This document shows positions 23,501-32,492 of a stretch of DNA of 37,413 nucleotides, piece after piece. Under the pieces are notes generated by a model, which was not told the DNA's origin, ran no database searches, and saw only the letters and a program-made list of their open reading frames with translations. The stretch is from positions 1 to 37,413 of the forward strand of contig JAHLLK010000062.1 of the NCBI GenBank assembly GCA_020444165.1, in the 5' to 3' direction. The first letter of the stretch is position 1. Each line of letters opens with the position of its first letter. The position numbers and the translations under genes were made by a program. This stretch comes from Deltaproteobacteria bacterium (GTDB lineage Bacteria > Desulfobacterota > Desulfarculia > Desulfarculales > Desulfarculaceae).

Positions 23501-24943
23501 TCAATCCTCCTCGCGATCTTCCACCAAATAGCGCCGTCCCCGGGTCTGGCCCACGGCCCGCACCAGGCCCGCCCGGGCCAGGGCTCCCAGGAGGTTCTTG
23601 GCCGTGGTGTCCGAGCAGCCCAAGCAGGAGCGCACGTGACGGTTGGCCAGGTCCTGCCCGCGCCGCGCGGCCAGGAGCTTGGCCAGCTCCCCGGCCCGGC
23701 TGGCCAGCTTGGGCTCCAGGGCGGCCAGGGCGGCCTGATACTCTTCCGGGCCCCGGGCTTGGCCGGGGCCGGCGGCCACGAGGTCGGCGGCCAACTCCGG
23801 GGGCAGGCTGGCCAGGCCCAACACCGAGCCGCGGCCCAGGGCCACCATGTGTTGTAACACATGGGAGAGCTGCCGCACATTCCCCGGCCAAGAATAGCTG
23901 AGCAGGGCCCGGCGCAGTTCTGGCGCCAGGGTTTTTTCCCGCCGGGCCAAGCCGCAGGCCTGGGCCAGAAAATGGTCCACCAGCTCCGGCAGGTCCTCGG
24001 GGCGCTCCCTGAGGGGCGGCAACCGGAGCGGCACCACCTGGACGCGGTACAACAGGGCCGGGTTGAAGCGGCCGGCCGCCGCTTCGGCGCTCAAGTCCCG
24101 ATGGCTGGCGCACACCAGGCGGAAATCCACCCGCTCGGCCCGGCTGGCCCCCACCGGAGTTACCCGGTGCTCCTCCAAAACCCGCAGAAGCTTGGTCTGC
24201 AACAGGGAACCGGTCTCCCCCAGTTCATCCAGAAAAAGGGTGCCACCCCGGGCGGCCCGCAAGTAGCCCTCCCGGGCGGCCATGGCCCCGGTAAAGGCGC
24301 CTTTCTCGTGGCCGAACAGCTCGCTCTCCAACAGCCCCTCGGGCAGGGCCGCGCAGTTTACCGCCACGAAAGGCCCTCCGCGTCGGGGCGAAAGCCGGTG
24401 CAGCCGCCGGGCCAGCACCTCCTTGCCGGTGCCGGTTTCCCCCACCAGGAGCACGGGGAACTCGGTCTCGGCCACCAGGGCCAAGTCCTCCAACACCCGC
24501 CGGAAGGCCGGCGCCCGCCCGCCCACGGGCTCAGGGTCCTCGCCCCGGCCCACCAGGGCGGCCGGCCCCGGGGCCAGGCCCTCCCGGGCCAGGGCCACCA
24601 GGCGGGGCAGATCCACCAGGCGGGGCGCCTGGGCGCAGAGCCGGGCCAAGTGGGCCTCTTGCAGATCGGGCAGGGTCATGAGCTGCTTGCGGGCGGCGCG
24701 CTCCATGACCCGGCCGGCCTCGGCCACGCTGATCTCCTGGCCGGCCAGGGCCAGCACCGCCTCCACCGCGGCGCGGGCCAGTTGGGCCAGGCTCTGGCGC
24801 ACGTCCAGCCCCGCCGCCGCCCGCCCTCGGGGCTCGGGACGGTTCTCGGCCACCCGGGCCGGGGCTGGTCCGCCCGGTTCTTCTTCCCAGGCCCCCAAGA
24901 GCCGCTCCACCACCGCCCGCGTGACTCGCTCGGTTGCTTCCAT
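23501..24943 (-). CDS. Sigma-54-dependent activator with atypical (winged-helix-like) C-terminus
   Basis: A 480-residue activator. ATG 24943 is the likely start (a poly-G stretch about 10 nt upstream). The N-terminal 140 residues are mostly helical and contain no receiver aspartate, GAF or PAS motif that I can see. The AAA+ domain has Walker A GETGTGKE (168-175), GAFTGA (215-220), Walker B LFLDE (236-240) and [14 protein letters not shown]. So it can act on sigma-54. Instead of a Fis-type helix-turn-helix, residues about 416-475 ([20 protein letters not shown], then [20 protein letters not shown] and RGRRYLVED) read like a winged helix. It is 2 nt upstream of proC. Target genes and signal are unknown. 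Confidence 0.88.
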   Translation of the reverse strand: MEATERVTRAVVERLLGAWEEEPGGPAPARVAENRPEPRGRAAAGLDVRQSLAQLARAAVEAVLALAGQEISVAEAGRVMERAARKQLMTLPDLQEAHLARLCAQAPRLVDLPRLVALAREGLAPGPAALVGRGEDPEPVGGRAPAFRRVLEDLALVAETEFPVLLVGETGTGKEVLARRLHRLSPRRGGPFVAVNCAALPEGLLESELFGHEKGAFTGAMAAREGYLRAARGGTLFLDELGETGSLLQTKLLRVLEEHRVTPVGASRAERVDFRLVCASHRDLSAEAAAGRFNPALLYRVQVVPLRLPPLRERPEDLPELVDHFLAQACGLARREKTLAPELRRALLSYSWPGNVRQLSHVLQHMVALGRGSVLGLASLPPELAADLVAAGPGQARGPEEYQAALAALEPKLASRAGELAKLLAARRGQDLANRHVRSCLGCSDTTAKNLLGALARAGLVRAVGQTRGRRYLVEDREED

Positions 24944-25421
24944 CCTACCAGGCCCCCCCAAAAGTGTTGCGGAGAAAGCCGTCCCCGCGCCCGTCCAAAC
25001 CGTCAGCTCGTGGGGGATGGGTCCTGGGCCCACCTGGGAGGCTGGCGGAGCGATTTATCCCGCGGCCTTCCGGGGAAGCGCACTTGGCCCCTTACTCCGG
25101 AGACTTGTACATACCGCACCTTCCCCTCTGGAGGCAAGAACCCCCTGGACCGGGAGCGTGGCATTTCTCCGTGCGGGATGCCGGGGCCGCCTGGACGGGA
25201 TGTGGCTTGTCACCGCCCGCCCCGGATGCTATCAAATAATTAGCAATGCGGGATTTTTACCGGAGCGGCGCCACGAAACCCCGGTTTGGCCTCGCCAAGG
25301 GGAATCTACAACGGCAAGGCCCCCTGGCCGGCTCTCTCCTCTCCCGCCCGCCTGACCGCACTTCCGCCCTGTCTCTGCGCCGGATCGGGGGCTCCTAACC
25401 TCGCAAAGGATCGACAAGACC
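24944..25421. other. Divergent intergenic region
   Basis: About 480 nt between the sigma-54 activator (minus) and the Xaa-Pro peptidase (plus), so it should hold promoters for both. I see an AT-rich patch with an imperfect dyad GCTATCAAATAATTAGC at about 25229-25245, the best candidate for a promoter or operator. No sigma-54 consensus with correct GG/GC spacing was found, and no RNA gene was recognised. Confidence 0.35.
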
Positions 25422-26522
25422 ATGATCAAGAAACGGCTGGCCCGGTTCCGCCGGGAGATAAAGGAAAAAAAACTGGACGGCTTCCTGGTCAGCCTGGCGG
25501 CCAATCGGCGCTATCTCTCGGGCTTTTCCCCGGATGACGGCCAGTTCGGCGAGTCGTCCGGCTCCCTCCTGATCACCCAGGCCGCGGCGGTGATCCTGAC
25601 TGACTTCCGGTATCAGCTCTCGGCCCGGGACCAGGCCCCCTTTTTCGAGACGGTGATCTACCCCCACGGCCTGGCCCTGGAGTTGGCCCGCCTGGCCCCC
25701 ATCCTGGGCCTGAAGCGCCTGGGCTTCGAGTCCGAGGCCCTGTTGGTTCTGGCCCACCAGCGCCTGGCCCAGGAGCTGCCCGGGGTGGAGCTGGTGCCCA
25801 CCGAGAAGCTGGTAGTGGCCCTCCGGGTAGAGAAGGACACCAGTGAGGTGCGGGACCTCATGCGCGCCCTGGCCGCCATGGAGACCGCCCTGGAGCAGAT
25901 CCTGGACGAAGACCTGGTGGGCCGGACCGAGCGGGAGCTGGCCCTGGCCGTGACCCGGCTTTCCGAGGACGCCGGCGCCGATGGGCCGGCCTTCCAGCCC
26001 ATCGTGGCCAGCGGGCCCAACGGGGCCGAAGCCCACGCCGAGCCCGGCTCCCGGGTGATCCAGGCCGGCGACCCGGTGATCTTCGACGTGGGAGCCAAGC
26101 TGGACGGCTACTGCTCGGACATCTCCCGCACCGTGGTGGCCGGGGGGCGGGAGCAGGCCGACGCGCGCTTCCGCGAGGTGTACCGCATCGTGCGCCAGGC
26201 CCAGGTGGCCGCCCTGGAGGGTATCCGGCCCGGCATGACCGGGGCCCAGGCCGACGCCATCGCCCGCCGGATCATCGAGGACGCCGGCTACGGCCCCCAG
26301 TTTGGCCATTCCCTGGGCCACGGGGTGGGTCTGGCCACCCACGAAAGCCCGTCGGTGGGGCCCCGTTCCCGGGACGTGCTGGAGCCGGGCATGATCTTCA
26401 CCGTGGAGCCGGGCATCTACCTGCCCGGCTGGGGCGGGGTGCGCCTGGAGCAGATGGTGCTGTTGGATCACGACGGCTGCCATCTCTTGAACCAGCTGGA
26501 TCATTTCTATGATTTCAGCTGA
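25422..26522 (+). CDS. Xaa-Pro peptidase, M24B family
   Basis: A 366-residue cytoplasmic metallopeptidase that removes N-terminal residues before proline or splits Xaa-Pro dipeptides. The N-terminal creatinase-like domain (1-130) contains the typical YLSGFSPDDG segment. The C-terminal pita-bread domain has the dinuclear metal ligands in order: Asp in VIFDVGAKLDGYCSDISRT (two Asp), His in GHSLGHGVGL, Glu in FTVEPGIYLP and Glu in GVRLEQMVL. The short length fits the PepQ/YpdF type rather than full PepP. AAAGGA precedes ATG 25422. It heads a long co-directional run of housekeeping genes. Confidence 0.92.
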   Translation: MIKKRLARFRREIKEKKLDGFLVSLAANRRYLSGFSPDDGQFGESSGSLLITQAAAVILTDFRYQLSARDQAPFFETVIYPHGLALELARLAPILGLKRLGFESEALLVLAHQRLAQELPGVELVPTEKLVVALRVEKDTSEVRDLMRALAAMETALEQILDEDLVGRTERELALAVTRLSEDAGADGPAFQPIVASGPNGAEAHAEPGSRVIQAGDPVIFDVGAKLDGYCSDISRTVVAGGREQADARFREVYRIVRQAQVAALEGIRPGMTGAQADAIARRIIEDAGYGPQFGHSLGHGVGLATHESPSVGPRSRDVLEPGMIFTVEPGIYLPGWGGVRLEQMVLLDHDGCHLLNQLDHFYDFS

Positions 26523-26578
26523 CTTCCTCCCCGGGAGGCTCCCGCCTCGCCGCCCGGCCGGCGGGGTCGCGGCCCCCC

Positions 26579-27511
26579 TTGCCCCAGGCCCGCGCCGTGC
26601 CGTCCTCTGAGGCGGCGGACCGCCTGGCCCCGGAGGTGGACGCCTACCTGGCCCACCTGGCCGTGGAGCGGGGGCTCTCGCCGTTGACCGTGGAGGCCTA
26701 TGCCCAGGATCTGGCGGAGTTGGCGGGCTTTTTGAGCGAGGAAGGCCTCCGGGGCTGGGAAGAGCTGGACGACATCACCATGCTGGCCTATCTGGGCCGG
26801 GCCGCCCGCCAGGGTCTGGCCCCCCGCAGCCGGGCCCGGCGCCTCTCCGCGGCCCGGGGGCTCATGAACTTTCTGGTGCGCCAGGGGCAGCTGGGCAAAA
26901 ATCCCCTGGACGGCCTGGAAGGCCCCCAGACCCCCGACGGGCTGCCCGCCTTTCTGTCCCGCCCGGACATGACCCGGCTCCTGGACGCGCCAGACCCGCA
27001 AACCGACCTGGGGCTCCGGGACCGCGCCATGTTGGAGATGATGTACGCCGCCGGGCTCAGAGCCAGCGAGGTCATCGGCCTGGGCGTGGGCCAGGTGAAC
27101 TTCCAGGTGGGGGTGGTGACGGTGCGCGGCAAGGGCGCCAAGGAGCGGCTGGTGCCCCTGAACGACACCGCCCTGGCCCGGCTCACCACCTACCTGGCCG
27201 AACCCCGGCAACGGCTCCTCCGGGAGAACCGGCGCGAAGAAGTGTTCCTGAACGCCCGGGGCGGCGCACTCAGCCGCATGGGGCTATGGAAAATAGTGAA
27301 AAAGTACGTTACCCTAGCTGGTATTAAGGGAAAGGTGACCCCCCACACCTTGCGGCACACCTTTGCCACCCATTTGCTGGAGGGAGGCGCGGATCTCCGC
27401 AGCGTGCAGCTCCTGTTGGGCCACGCCGACCTTTCCACCACGGAAATCTACACCCACGTGACCCGGGAGCGCCTGGTGGAGATCCACCGCCGCTTCCATC
27501 CTCGGGGTTGA
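26579..27511 (+). CDS. Tyrosine recombinase, XerC/XerD type
   Basis: A site-specific recombinase of about 310 residues. In the Xer system such enzymes resolve chromosome dimers at dif. The N-terminal SAM-like core-binding domain (YLAHLAVERGLSPLTVEAYA) is followed by the catalytic domain. This has Arg in GLRASEVIGL, Lys in VRGKGAKERLVPL, H-x2-R in HTLRHTFATHLL, His in LLGHADLST and the nucleophilic Tyr in EIYTHV. All catalytic residues are present. The start is uncertain: TTG 26579 and GTG 26597 are possible and neither has a good Shine-Dalgarno. XerC and XerD are not separable from motifs alone. Nothing suggests a mobile element; neighbours are housekeeping genes. Confidence 0.9.
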   Translation: MPQARAVPSSEAADRLAPEVDAYLAHLAVERGLSPLTVEAYAQDLAELAGFLSEEGLRGWEELDDITMLAYLGRAARQGLAPRSRARRLSAARGLMNFLVRQGQLGKNPLDGLEGPQTPDGLPAFLSRPDMTRLLDAPDPQTDLGLRDRAMLEMMYAAGLRASEVIGLGVGQVNFQVGVVTVRGKGAKERLVPLNDTALARLTTYLAEPRQRLLRENRREEVFLNARGGALSRMGLWKIVKKYVTLAGIKGKVTPHTLRHTFATHLLEGGADLRSVQLLLGHADLSTTEIYTHVTRERLVEIHRRFHPRG

Positions 27512-27514
27512 AGC

Positions 27515-30205
27515 ATGGCCGACCGCCCTGATCCAAAACCAGAAACCAAGCCACGGCGCGAGGTGGAAATCATCACCACCCACGTCAACGCGGATTTCGA
27601 CGCCCTGGCCAGCATGCTGGCCGCGGCCAAGCTTTATCCCGAGGCGCTGTTGGTATTTCCCGGCGCCCAGGAGCGCAGCCTGCGGAACTTCTTCGTGGAG
27701 TCGGTCTGCTTCCTGTTCAACTTCGCGAAGATCAAGGAAGTGCCCTTTGACCAGGTGCGCCGCCTGATCCTGGTGGACACCCGGCAAAAGGACCGTATCG
27801 GGCCCTTTGCCCAACTGGCCGAGGATCCGGAGGTGGAGGTCCTGGCCTATGACCACCACCCCGACACCCCCGACGACGTCCAGGCCGACCGGCAATGGGT
27901 TATGGAGGTGGGGGCCACGGTCACCCTCCTCTCCCATTTCCTGCGCGCCGCCGGGGTGCGGCTGGGCGAGGACGAGGCCACGGTGATGGCGCTGGGCATT
28001 TACGAGGACACGGGCTCCTTCAACTTCGTGTCCACCACCCCCTACGACTTCGAGGCGGCGGCCTGGTTCATGAGCCAGGGGGCCAACCTGAACGTCATCT
28101 CCGAGCTGACCACCAAGGAGCTCTCCACCGACGAGGTGGCCCTGTTGCACGACCTGATCCACTCGGCCCAGACCGTGGTGGTGGGCGGGGTGGAGGTGGT
28201 GATCAGCGAGGTCAGCCGCGAGTGGTACATGCCGGATCTGGCGGTTTTGGTCCACAAATTCATGGATATGGAGAACCTGGACGTGCTGATCGTCCTGGCC
28301 CGCATGGAGAGCCGGGTCTACGTGGTGGCCCGCTCCCGCCTGCGGGAGGTGGACGTGGGAGTCATCGCCAAGGAGCTGGGCGGCGGCGGCCACCCCTCGG
28401 CGGCCAGCGCCACCCTGAAGGACCTGACCCTCTTGGAGGTCCGCGACCGCCTGAACGCGGCCCTGCAAACCCACATCAACCCCTCGCGCACTGCGGCGGA
28501 CATCATGACCAGCCCGGTGATCTCAGTGCCGCCGGAGACCTCCCTCAGCGAGGCCCAGGCCAAGCTCACCCGCTATAACATCAACGTGTTGCCCGTGGTG
28601 ACCGGGGACCAGGTTTTGGGTCAGATCACCCGGCAAACCCTGGAAAAAGCCGCCTTCCACGGCTTGGCCGACCTGCCGGTCTCGGAGTACATGACCCCGG
28701 GGGTGGAGTCCATCACCCCCTCGGCCAGCCTGGCCCAGGTGGAGCAGGCCGTGCTGGAGCGCCGCCAGCGCCTGGTGCCGGTGATGGATCAGGGCAAGCT
28801 GGTGGGGGTGATCACCCGCACCGACCTCTTGAATCTGTTGGTGGACGAAAACCTGGTGGGTGGCCACGCCGGGCCCCAGGAAGGCAGCTACCCGCCCATC
28901 CGGCACAAAAACGTAGCCAACCTGCTCAACGAGCGCATGCCCCGGCCGGTTTTGAACACCCTGAAGGCCCTGGGCCGCACCGCCGACGACCTGGGCTACA
29001 ACCTTTACCTGGTGGGCGGCTCGGTACGGGATCTCTTCCTCCGGCACGGCAACTTGGACCTGGACGTGGTGGTGGAGGGCGACGGCATCGAGCTGGCCAA
29101 GGTCTTTGCCCAGGACTGGGGCGGCGTGCGGGTGCGCTTCCACAAGAAATTCCAAACCGCCAAGCTGATCTTCCAGGACCACCCCACCATCGACGTGGCC
29201 ACCGCCCGGCTGGAGTATTACCACGCCCCGGCCTCGCTGCCGGTGGTGGAGCACTCCAGCCTGAAGCTGGACCTTTACCGGCGGGATTTCACCATCAACA
29301 CCCTGGCCGTGAAGCTGAACGCCCGGCATTTCGGCACCCTGATCGACTTTTTCGACGCCTCGCGGGACCTGAAGGAAAAGGCCATCCGGGTGCTGCACAA
29401 CCTCTCCTTCGTGGAGGACCCCACCCGGGTGTTCCGGGCGGTGCGTTTTGAGCAGCGCTTCGGGTTCCGCATCGGCAAGCTCACGGAAAGCTTGATCAAA
29501 AATGCCATCAAGATCGACGCCTTCAGCCGGCTGAGCGGCAAGCGCCTCTTTGGCGAGCTACGGCAGATCCTGGAGGAGGAAAAGGCCATCAACTGCTTGA
29601 AGCGGCTCAAGGAGCTGAACCTCCTGAAGGTCTTCCACCCCAAGCTGCGGCTGGAGCCCTGGCACGTGACCCTCTTGGAGCGCCTGGAAAAGTCCCTGGC
29701 TTGGCACCGCCTGTCCTTCCTGGACGACCCGGTGCACCGCTGGCTGGTGATGCTCCTGGGTCTGGCCGATCCCTTGTCCGACCGCGAGCTGACCGGCCTG
29801 GGCCACCGGCTGGACTTGGCCCCCCGCCTCTTGCGCCAGATGCTGGAGATGCGGAGCCTGGCCGACCAGGCCCTGAACAATATGCAGCGCCAGCAGCCGC
29901 GGCCCTCGGAGATCTACCAATACCTCAAGCCGTTGGACTCCGAGTATCACCTCTTGATCATGGCCAAGACCGAGATCGACTGGGTTAAGCGGGCGGTCAG
30001 CACCTACCACACCACCTTATGTCGAATCCGCTGCAAGCTGAACGGTGATGATCTTAAAAGCATGGGCTTTGAGGAAGGCCCCCTGTTCAAGAATATCTTG
30101 GAGGTTTTACTCAAAGCCAGGTTGGACGGTCTGGTGCGCACCAGGCGGGAGGAGAGGGATCTGGTCATGCAGGAGTTCGGCGACCGCATCGAGAGGATTG
30201 CCTGA
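27515..30205 (+). CDS. DHH phosphoesterase-CBS-tRNA nucleotidyltransferase fusion protein
   Basis: An 896-residue multidomain protein. N-terminal DHH/DHHA1 phosphoesterase domains (about 10-315) show HVNADFDALAS, LVDTRQ, the DHHP motif in LAYDHHPDTP, and GGGGHPSAASA. Two CBS domains follow (about 322-440), likely binding adenine nucleotides. The C-terminal half is a class II poly(A)-polymerase/CCA-type nucleotidyltransferase with GGSVRDLFLRHGNLDLDVVV (two metal-binding Asp), RRDFTINTLAV and FVEDPTRVFRAVRFEQRFGF. In bacteria with split CCA addition this architecture is the A-adding enzyme; here that is inference, as no C-adding partner lies in the window. It starts 4 nt after the recombinase stop and overlaps the next gene by 1 nt. 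Confidence 0.92.
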   Translation: MADRPDPKPETKPRREVEIITTHVNADFDALASMLAAAKLYPEALLVFPGAQERSLRNFFVESVCFLFNFAKIKEVPFDQVRRLILVDTRQKDRIGPFAQLAEDPEVEVLAYDHHPDTPDDVQADRQWVMEVGATVTLLSHFLRAAGVRLGEDEATVMALGIYEDTGSFNFVSTTPYDFEAAAWFMSQGANLNVISELTTKELSTDEVALLHDLIHSAQTVVVGGVEVVISEVSREWYMPDLAVLVHKFMDMENLDVLIVLARMESRVYVVARSRLREVDVGVIAKELGGGGHPSAASATLKDLTLLEVRDRLNAALQTHINPSRTAADIMTSPVISVPPETSLSEAQAKLTRYNINVLPVVTGDQVLGQITRQTLEKAAFHGLADLPVSEYMTPGVESITPSASLAQVEQAVLERRQRLVPVMDQGKLVGVITRTDLLNLLVDENLVGGHAGPQEGSYPPIRHKNVANLLNERMPRPVLNTLKALGRTADDLGYNLYLVGGSVRDLFLRHGNLDLDVVVEGDGIELAKVFAQDWGGVRVRFHKKFQTAKLIFQDHPTIDVATARLEYYHAPASLPVVEHSSLKLDLYRRDFTINTLAVKLNARHFGTLIDFFDASRDLKEKAIRVLHNLSFVEDPTRVFRAVRFEQRFGFRIGKLTESLIKNAIKIDAFSRLSGKRLFGELRQILEEEKAINCLKRLKELNLLKVFHPKLRLEPWHVTLLERLEKSLAWHRLSFLDDPVHRWLVMLLGLADPLSDRELTGLGHRLDLAPRLLRQMLEMRSLADQALNNMQRQQPRPSEIYQYLKPLDSEYHLLIMAKTEIDWVKRAVSTYHTTLCRIRCKLNGDDLKSMGFEEGPLFKNILEVLLKARLDGLVRTRREERDLVMQEFGDRIERIA

Positions 30206-30897
30206 TGGACAGCATCACCGGGTTCCTGATTCGGCTGGTGGTTTTGGCTCCGCCGATCCTCATGGCTCTGACCATCCACGAGGTCAGCCACGGCCTGGTG
30301 GCCTGGCGCCTGGGAGACCCCACCGCCAAGGCGGCGGGCCGCCTCACCCTGAACCCTCTCAAGCATCTGGACCCCATGGGCACTCTGGTGTTTTTCATCA
30401 CCGCCTGGCTGGGTAAGGGCTTCGGCTGGGCCAAGCCGGTGCCGGTGAACCCCCGTTACTTCAAGGACCCCCGGCACGGCATGATCTGGGTTTCCCTGGC
30501 CGGCCCGGCGGTCAACCTGGCGGGCTCCCTGGTGCTGGCCCAGGTTCTGGGCTGGCTGATCCATAGCGGCTTTTTTGCCAGCAGCATGCTGGGCCTGGGT
30601 TATTATCCCCTGTGGAAACAAATGCTGGGGCAGATGCTCATCGTGGGCGTGCAGATCAACGCCATCCTGGCCTTCTTCAACCTCCTGCCCTTGCCGCCCC
30701 TGGATGGCTCGGGCATTCTGGGAGGTCTCCTGCCGCCGCGTGCGGCCCAGCGCTATTTGGAATTGAGCCGCTGGGGCTTCGTGGTGCTCCTGGCGTTCAT
30801 CATGTTGCCGGATTTCCTGCCGGGTTTTCCCGATTTCATCGACCTCCTGGTGATGCGGCCGGCCCAAGTCTACTTGAACTGGATTCTGCCCCTTTGA
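30205..30897 (+). CDS. Site-2-protease-like M50 family membrane metallopeptidase
   Basis: A 230-residue membrane protein with about five to six hydrophobic segments. The zinc-binding motif is HEVSHG (H-E-x2-H) in the first helix, and the distal ligand motif is NLLPLPPLDGSGIL, the counterpart of NPxPxxDG in M50B rhomboid-sized site-2 proteases. GPAVNLAGSLV is the conserved middle helix. It would cleave membrane-embedded substrates; the substrate is unknown. The start overlaps the upstream stop by one base (TGATG), so translation is coupled. In related bacteria this gene is commonly followed by trpS and then scpA; trpS is absent here. Confidence 0.92.
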   Translation: MDSITGFLIRLVVLAPPILMALTIHEVSHGLVAWRLGDPTAKAAGRLTLNPLKHLDPMGTLVFFITAWLGKGFGWAKPVPVNPRYFKDPRHGMIWVSLAGPAVNLAGSLVLAQVLGWLIHSGFFASSMLGLGYYPLWKQMLGQMLIVGVQINAILAFFNLLPLPPLDGSGILGGLLPPRAAQRYLELSRWGFVVLLAFIMLPDFLPGFPDFIDLLVMRPAQVYLNWILPL

Positions 30898-30993
30898 GCA
30901 CCCGGTTTCACTTGGCGGAGCGGAGTAACGGCCGGGGGCTCCGGGGCGGCCGGCCGGGCTGCCTCCACCGCCCCCGCAGCCGCTAGGTTTGCC

Positions 30994-31794
30994 ATGGAAC
31001 TGCCGGTCAAACTGGAGATTTTCGAGGGCCCCCTGGATCTCCTCTTGCACCTCATCCGCAAGAACGAGGTGGACATCTACGACATCCCCATTGCCCTCAT
31101 CACCAAGCAGTACCTGGCCTATCTGGAGTTGTTGCAGGAGATGAACATCGGCCTGGCCGGCGAATATCTGGTCATGGCCAGCACCCTGATCCACCTGAAA
31201 AGCCGCATCCTCCTGCCCAGCTCCGCTCCGGGCAGCGAGGCCGACGAGGAGGATGACCCCCGGCTGGACCTGGTGGAGGCCTTGAAGGAGCACCTGCGCA
31301 TCAAAACCGCAGCCGAGCACCTGCAGAACCGCCAAGTCCTGGATCGGGACGTGTTCTTCCGCGGCGGCGGCAAGGCCGAGGTGGACACGGCGGCCGCCGG
31401 GCGGGAAGGTCTGGTGGTGGCCGGGGTGTTTGACCTGATCGAGGCTTTCCGGCAGCTCATCAGCGAGCGGGGCAAGCAAATGATCCTGGGTCTGCCCCTG
31501 GCCCGGCTTTCCTTGGAAGACTGCATGAGCCACCTTTTGGAGCTGCTCAGGCGGCGGGAGAGCGTCTCCTTTCGGGAATGTTTTGCGCAAGCGAGCACCC
31601 GGCAGGATTTGGTGGTAACTTTTCTGGCCATTCTGGAGCTGACCCGCCTGGGCTTCCTCCGGGTCTACCAGGACCGGAGCCCGGAAGCCCTGGCTGATTC
31701 GCCTGATCCGGCCGCCACCCTGCGGCTTTTCCTGCGGCCCTTGGAGGACGAGGAGAGCCCGGAGGACCAGGGGCAGGAGGAGGCTCTGGTTTGA
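30994..31794 (+). CDS. scpA: Segregation and condensation protein A
   Basis: A 266-residue kleisin that bridges the SMC heads in the bacterial condensin, with ScpB. The N-terminal signature VKLEIFEGPLDLLLHLIRKN is followed by EVDIYDIPIALITKQYLAYL and YLVMASTLIHLKSRILLP, which bind the SMC neck. The acidic linker after SRILLP and the C-terminal winged helix (VTFLAILELTRLGFLRVYQD) bind the SMC cap. The overlap with scpB (TTGA, 4 nt) gives coupled translation. Together with scpB and the SMC gene elsewhere it serves chromosome segregation. Confidence 0.95.
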   Translation: MELPVKLEIFEGPLDLLLHLIRKNEVDIYDIPIALITKQYLAYLELLQEMNIGLAGEYLVMASTLIHLKSRILLPSSAPGSEADEEDDPRLDLVEALKEHLRIKTAAEHLQNRQVLDRDVFFRGGGKAEVDTAAAGREGLVVAGVFDLIEAFRQLISERGKQMILGLPLARLSLEDCMSHLLELLRRRESVSFRECFAQASTRQDLVVTFLAILELTRLGFLRVYQDRSPEALADSPDPAATLRLFLRPLEDEESPEDQGQEEALV

Positions 31795-32480
31795 AAAACG
31801 ATCTCCGACGCATCGTGGAGGCGCTGCTCTTTGTGGCCGAGGGGCCCCTCAGCCTGGCCCAACTGGGCCAGGTGTTGGAAACCAGCGACCGGGCGGCTAT
31901 CAAACAAGCGGTGGAGAGCCTGCAGCAAGAGTACGGGTCCCTGGAGCGGGCCTTCAGTCTGGTGGAGGTGGCCGGAGGCTACAGCTTCCGCACCCGCCCG
32001 GAGCTGGCCTTTTGGATCACAAAGCTCCGCAAGCAGCAGGTGACCCGCCTGTCCCGGGCCGCGCTGGAGACCCTGGCCATCGTGGCCTACCGCCAGCCGG
32101 TGCTCAAAGCCGAGATCGAGCGCATTCGCGGGGTGGAAGTGGGCAGTGTCTTGAAGATGCTCCTGGAAAAAGGCCTGGTCCGGGTGGCCGGCCGGCGGGA
32201 CCTGCCCGGCCGCCCCCTGGTCTACGCCACCTCCCGGCGCTTTTTGGAAGTGTTCGACCTGAAGGACCTCCGGGACTTGCCCACCATCGAGGAGATCGCC
32301 TCCCTGGGGGAGGACCTGCCCGAGGGCCTGGAAGCCGGGCAGCCGGAGTTGGACTTTTTGGGAGCCTACCAAACCGAGGCGGAGGAAGCGCCGGAGCCCG
32401 CGGGCGAGGCCTGGCCGGCCGACGCGCCGCCGCCCGACTCACCACCGCCAGACCAGGACCCCGGCCCCAGCGCGGCCTGA
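31791..32480 (+). CDS. scpB: Segregation and condensation protein B
   Basis: A 229-residue ScpB with two tandem winged-helix domains: KNDLRRIVEALLFVAEGPLS at the start, and LSRAALETLAIVAYRQPVLK with IERIRGVEVGSVLKMLLEKG in the second half. It dimerises and binds ScpA in the SMC complex. The start is TTG 31791, which overlaps the scpA stop (TTGA), with a GGAGGAGG run upstream. The last 50 residues are acidic and Pro-rich, a disordered tail often seen in this family. Gene order scpA-scpB-rluB is widely conserved. Confidence 0.95.
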   Translation: MKNDLRRIVEALLFVAEGPLSLAQLGQVLETSDRAAIKQAVESLQQEYGSLERAFSLVEVAGGYSFRTRPELAFWITKLRKQQVTRLSRAALETLAIVAYRQPVLKAEIERIRGVEVGSVLKMLLEKGLVRVAGRRDLPGRPLVYATSRRFLEVFDLKDLRDLPTIEEIASLGEDLPEGLEAGQPELDFLGAYQTEAEEAPEPAGEAWPADAPPPDSPPPDQDPGPSAA

Positions 32481-32492
32481 GGAAGCAGAAGC

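Noticed and set aside
25248..25398. A 50-codon plus-strand frame upstream of the Xaa-Pro peptidase gene
   Set aside because: No RBS, Arg/Gly/Pro-rich composition and no similarity recognised.
26579..27511. Tyrosine recombinase as a mobile-element integrase
   Set aside because: Length, domain layout and housekeeping neighbours fit chromosomal Xer; no attachment repeats or cargo genes flank it.
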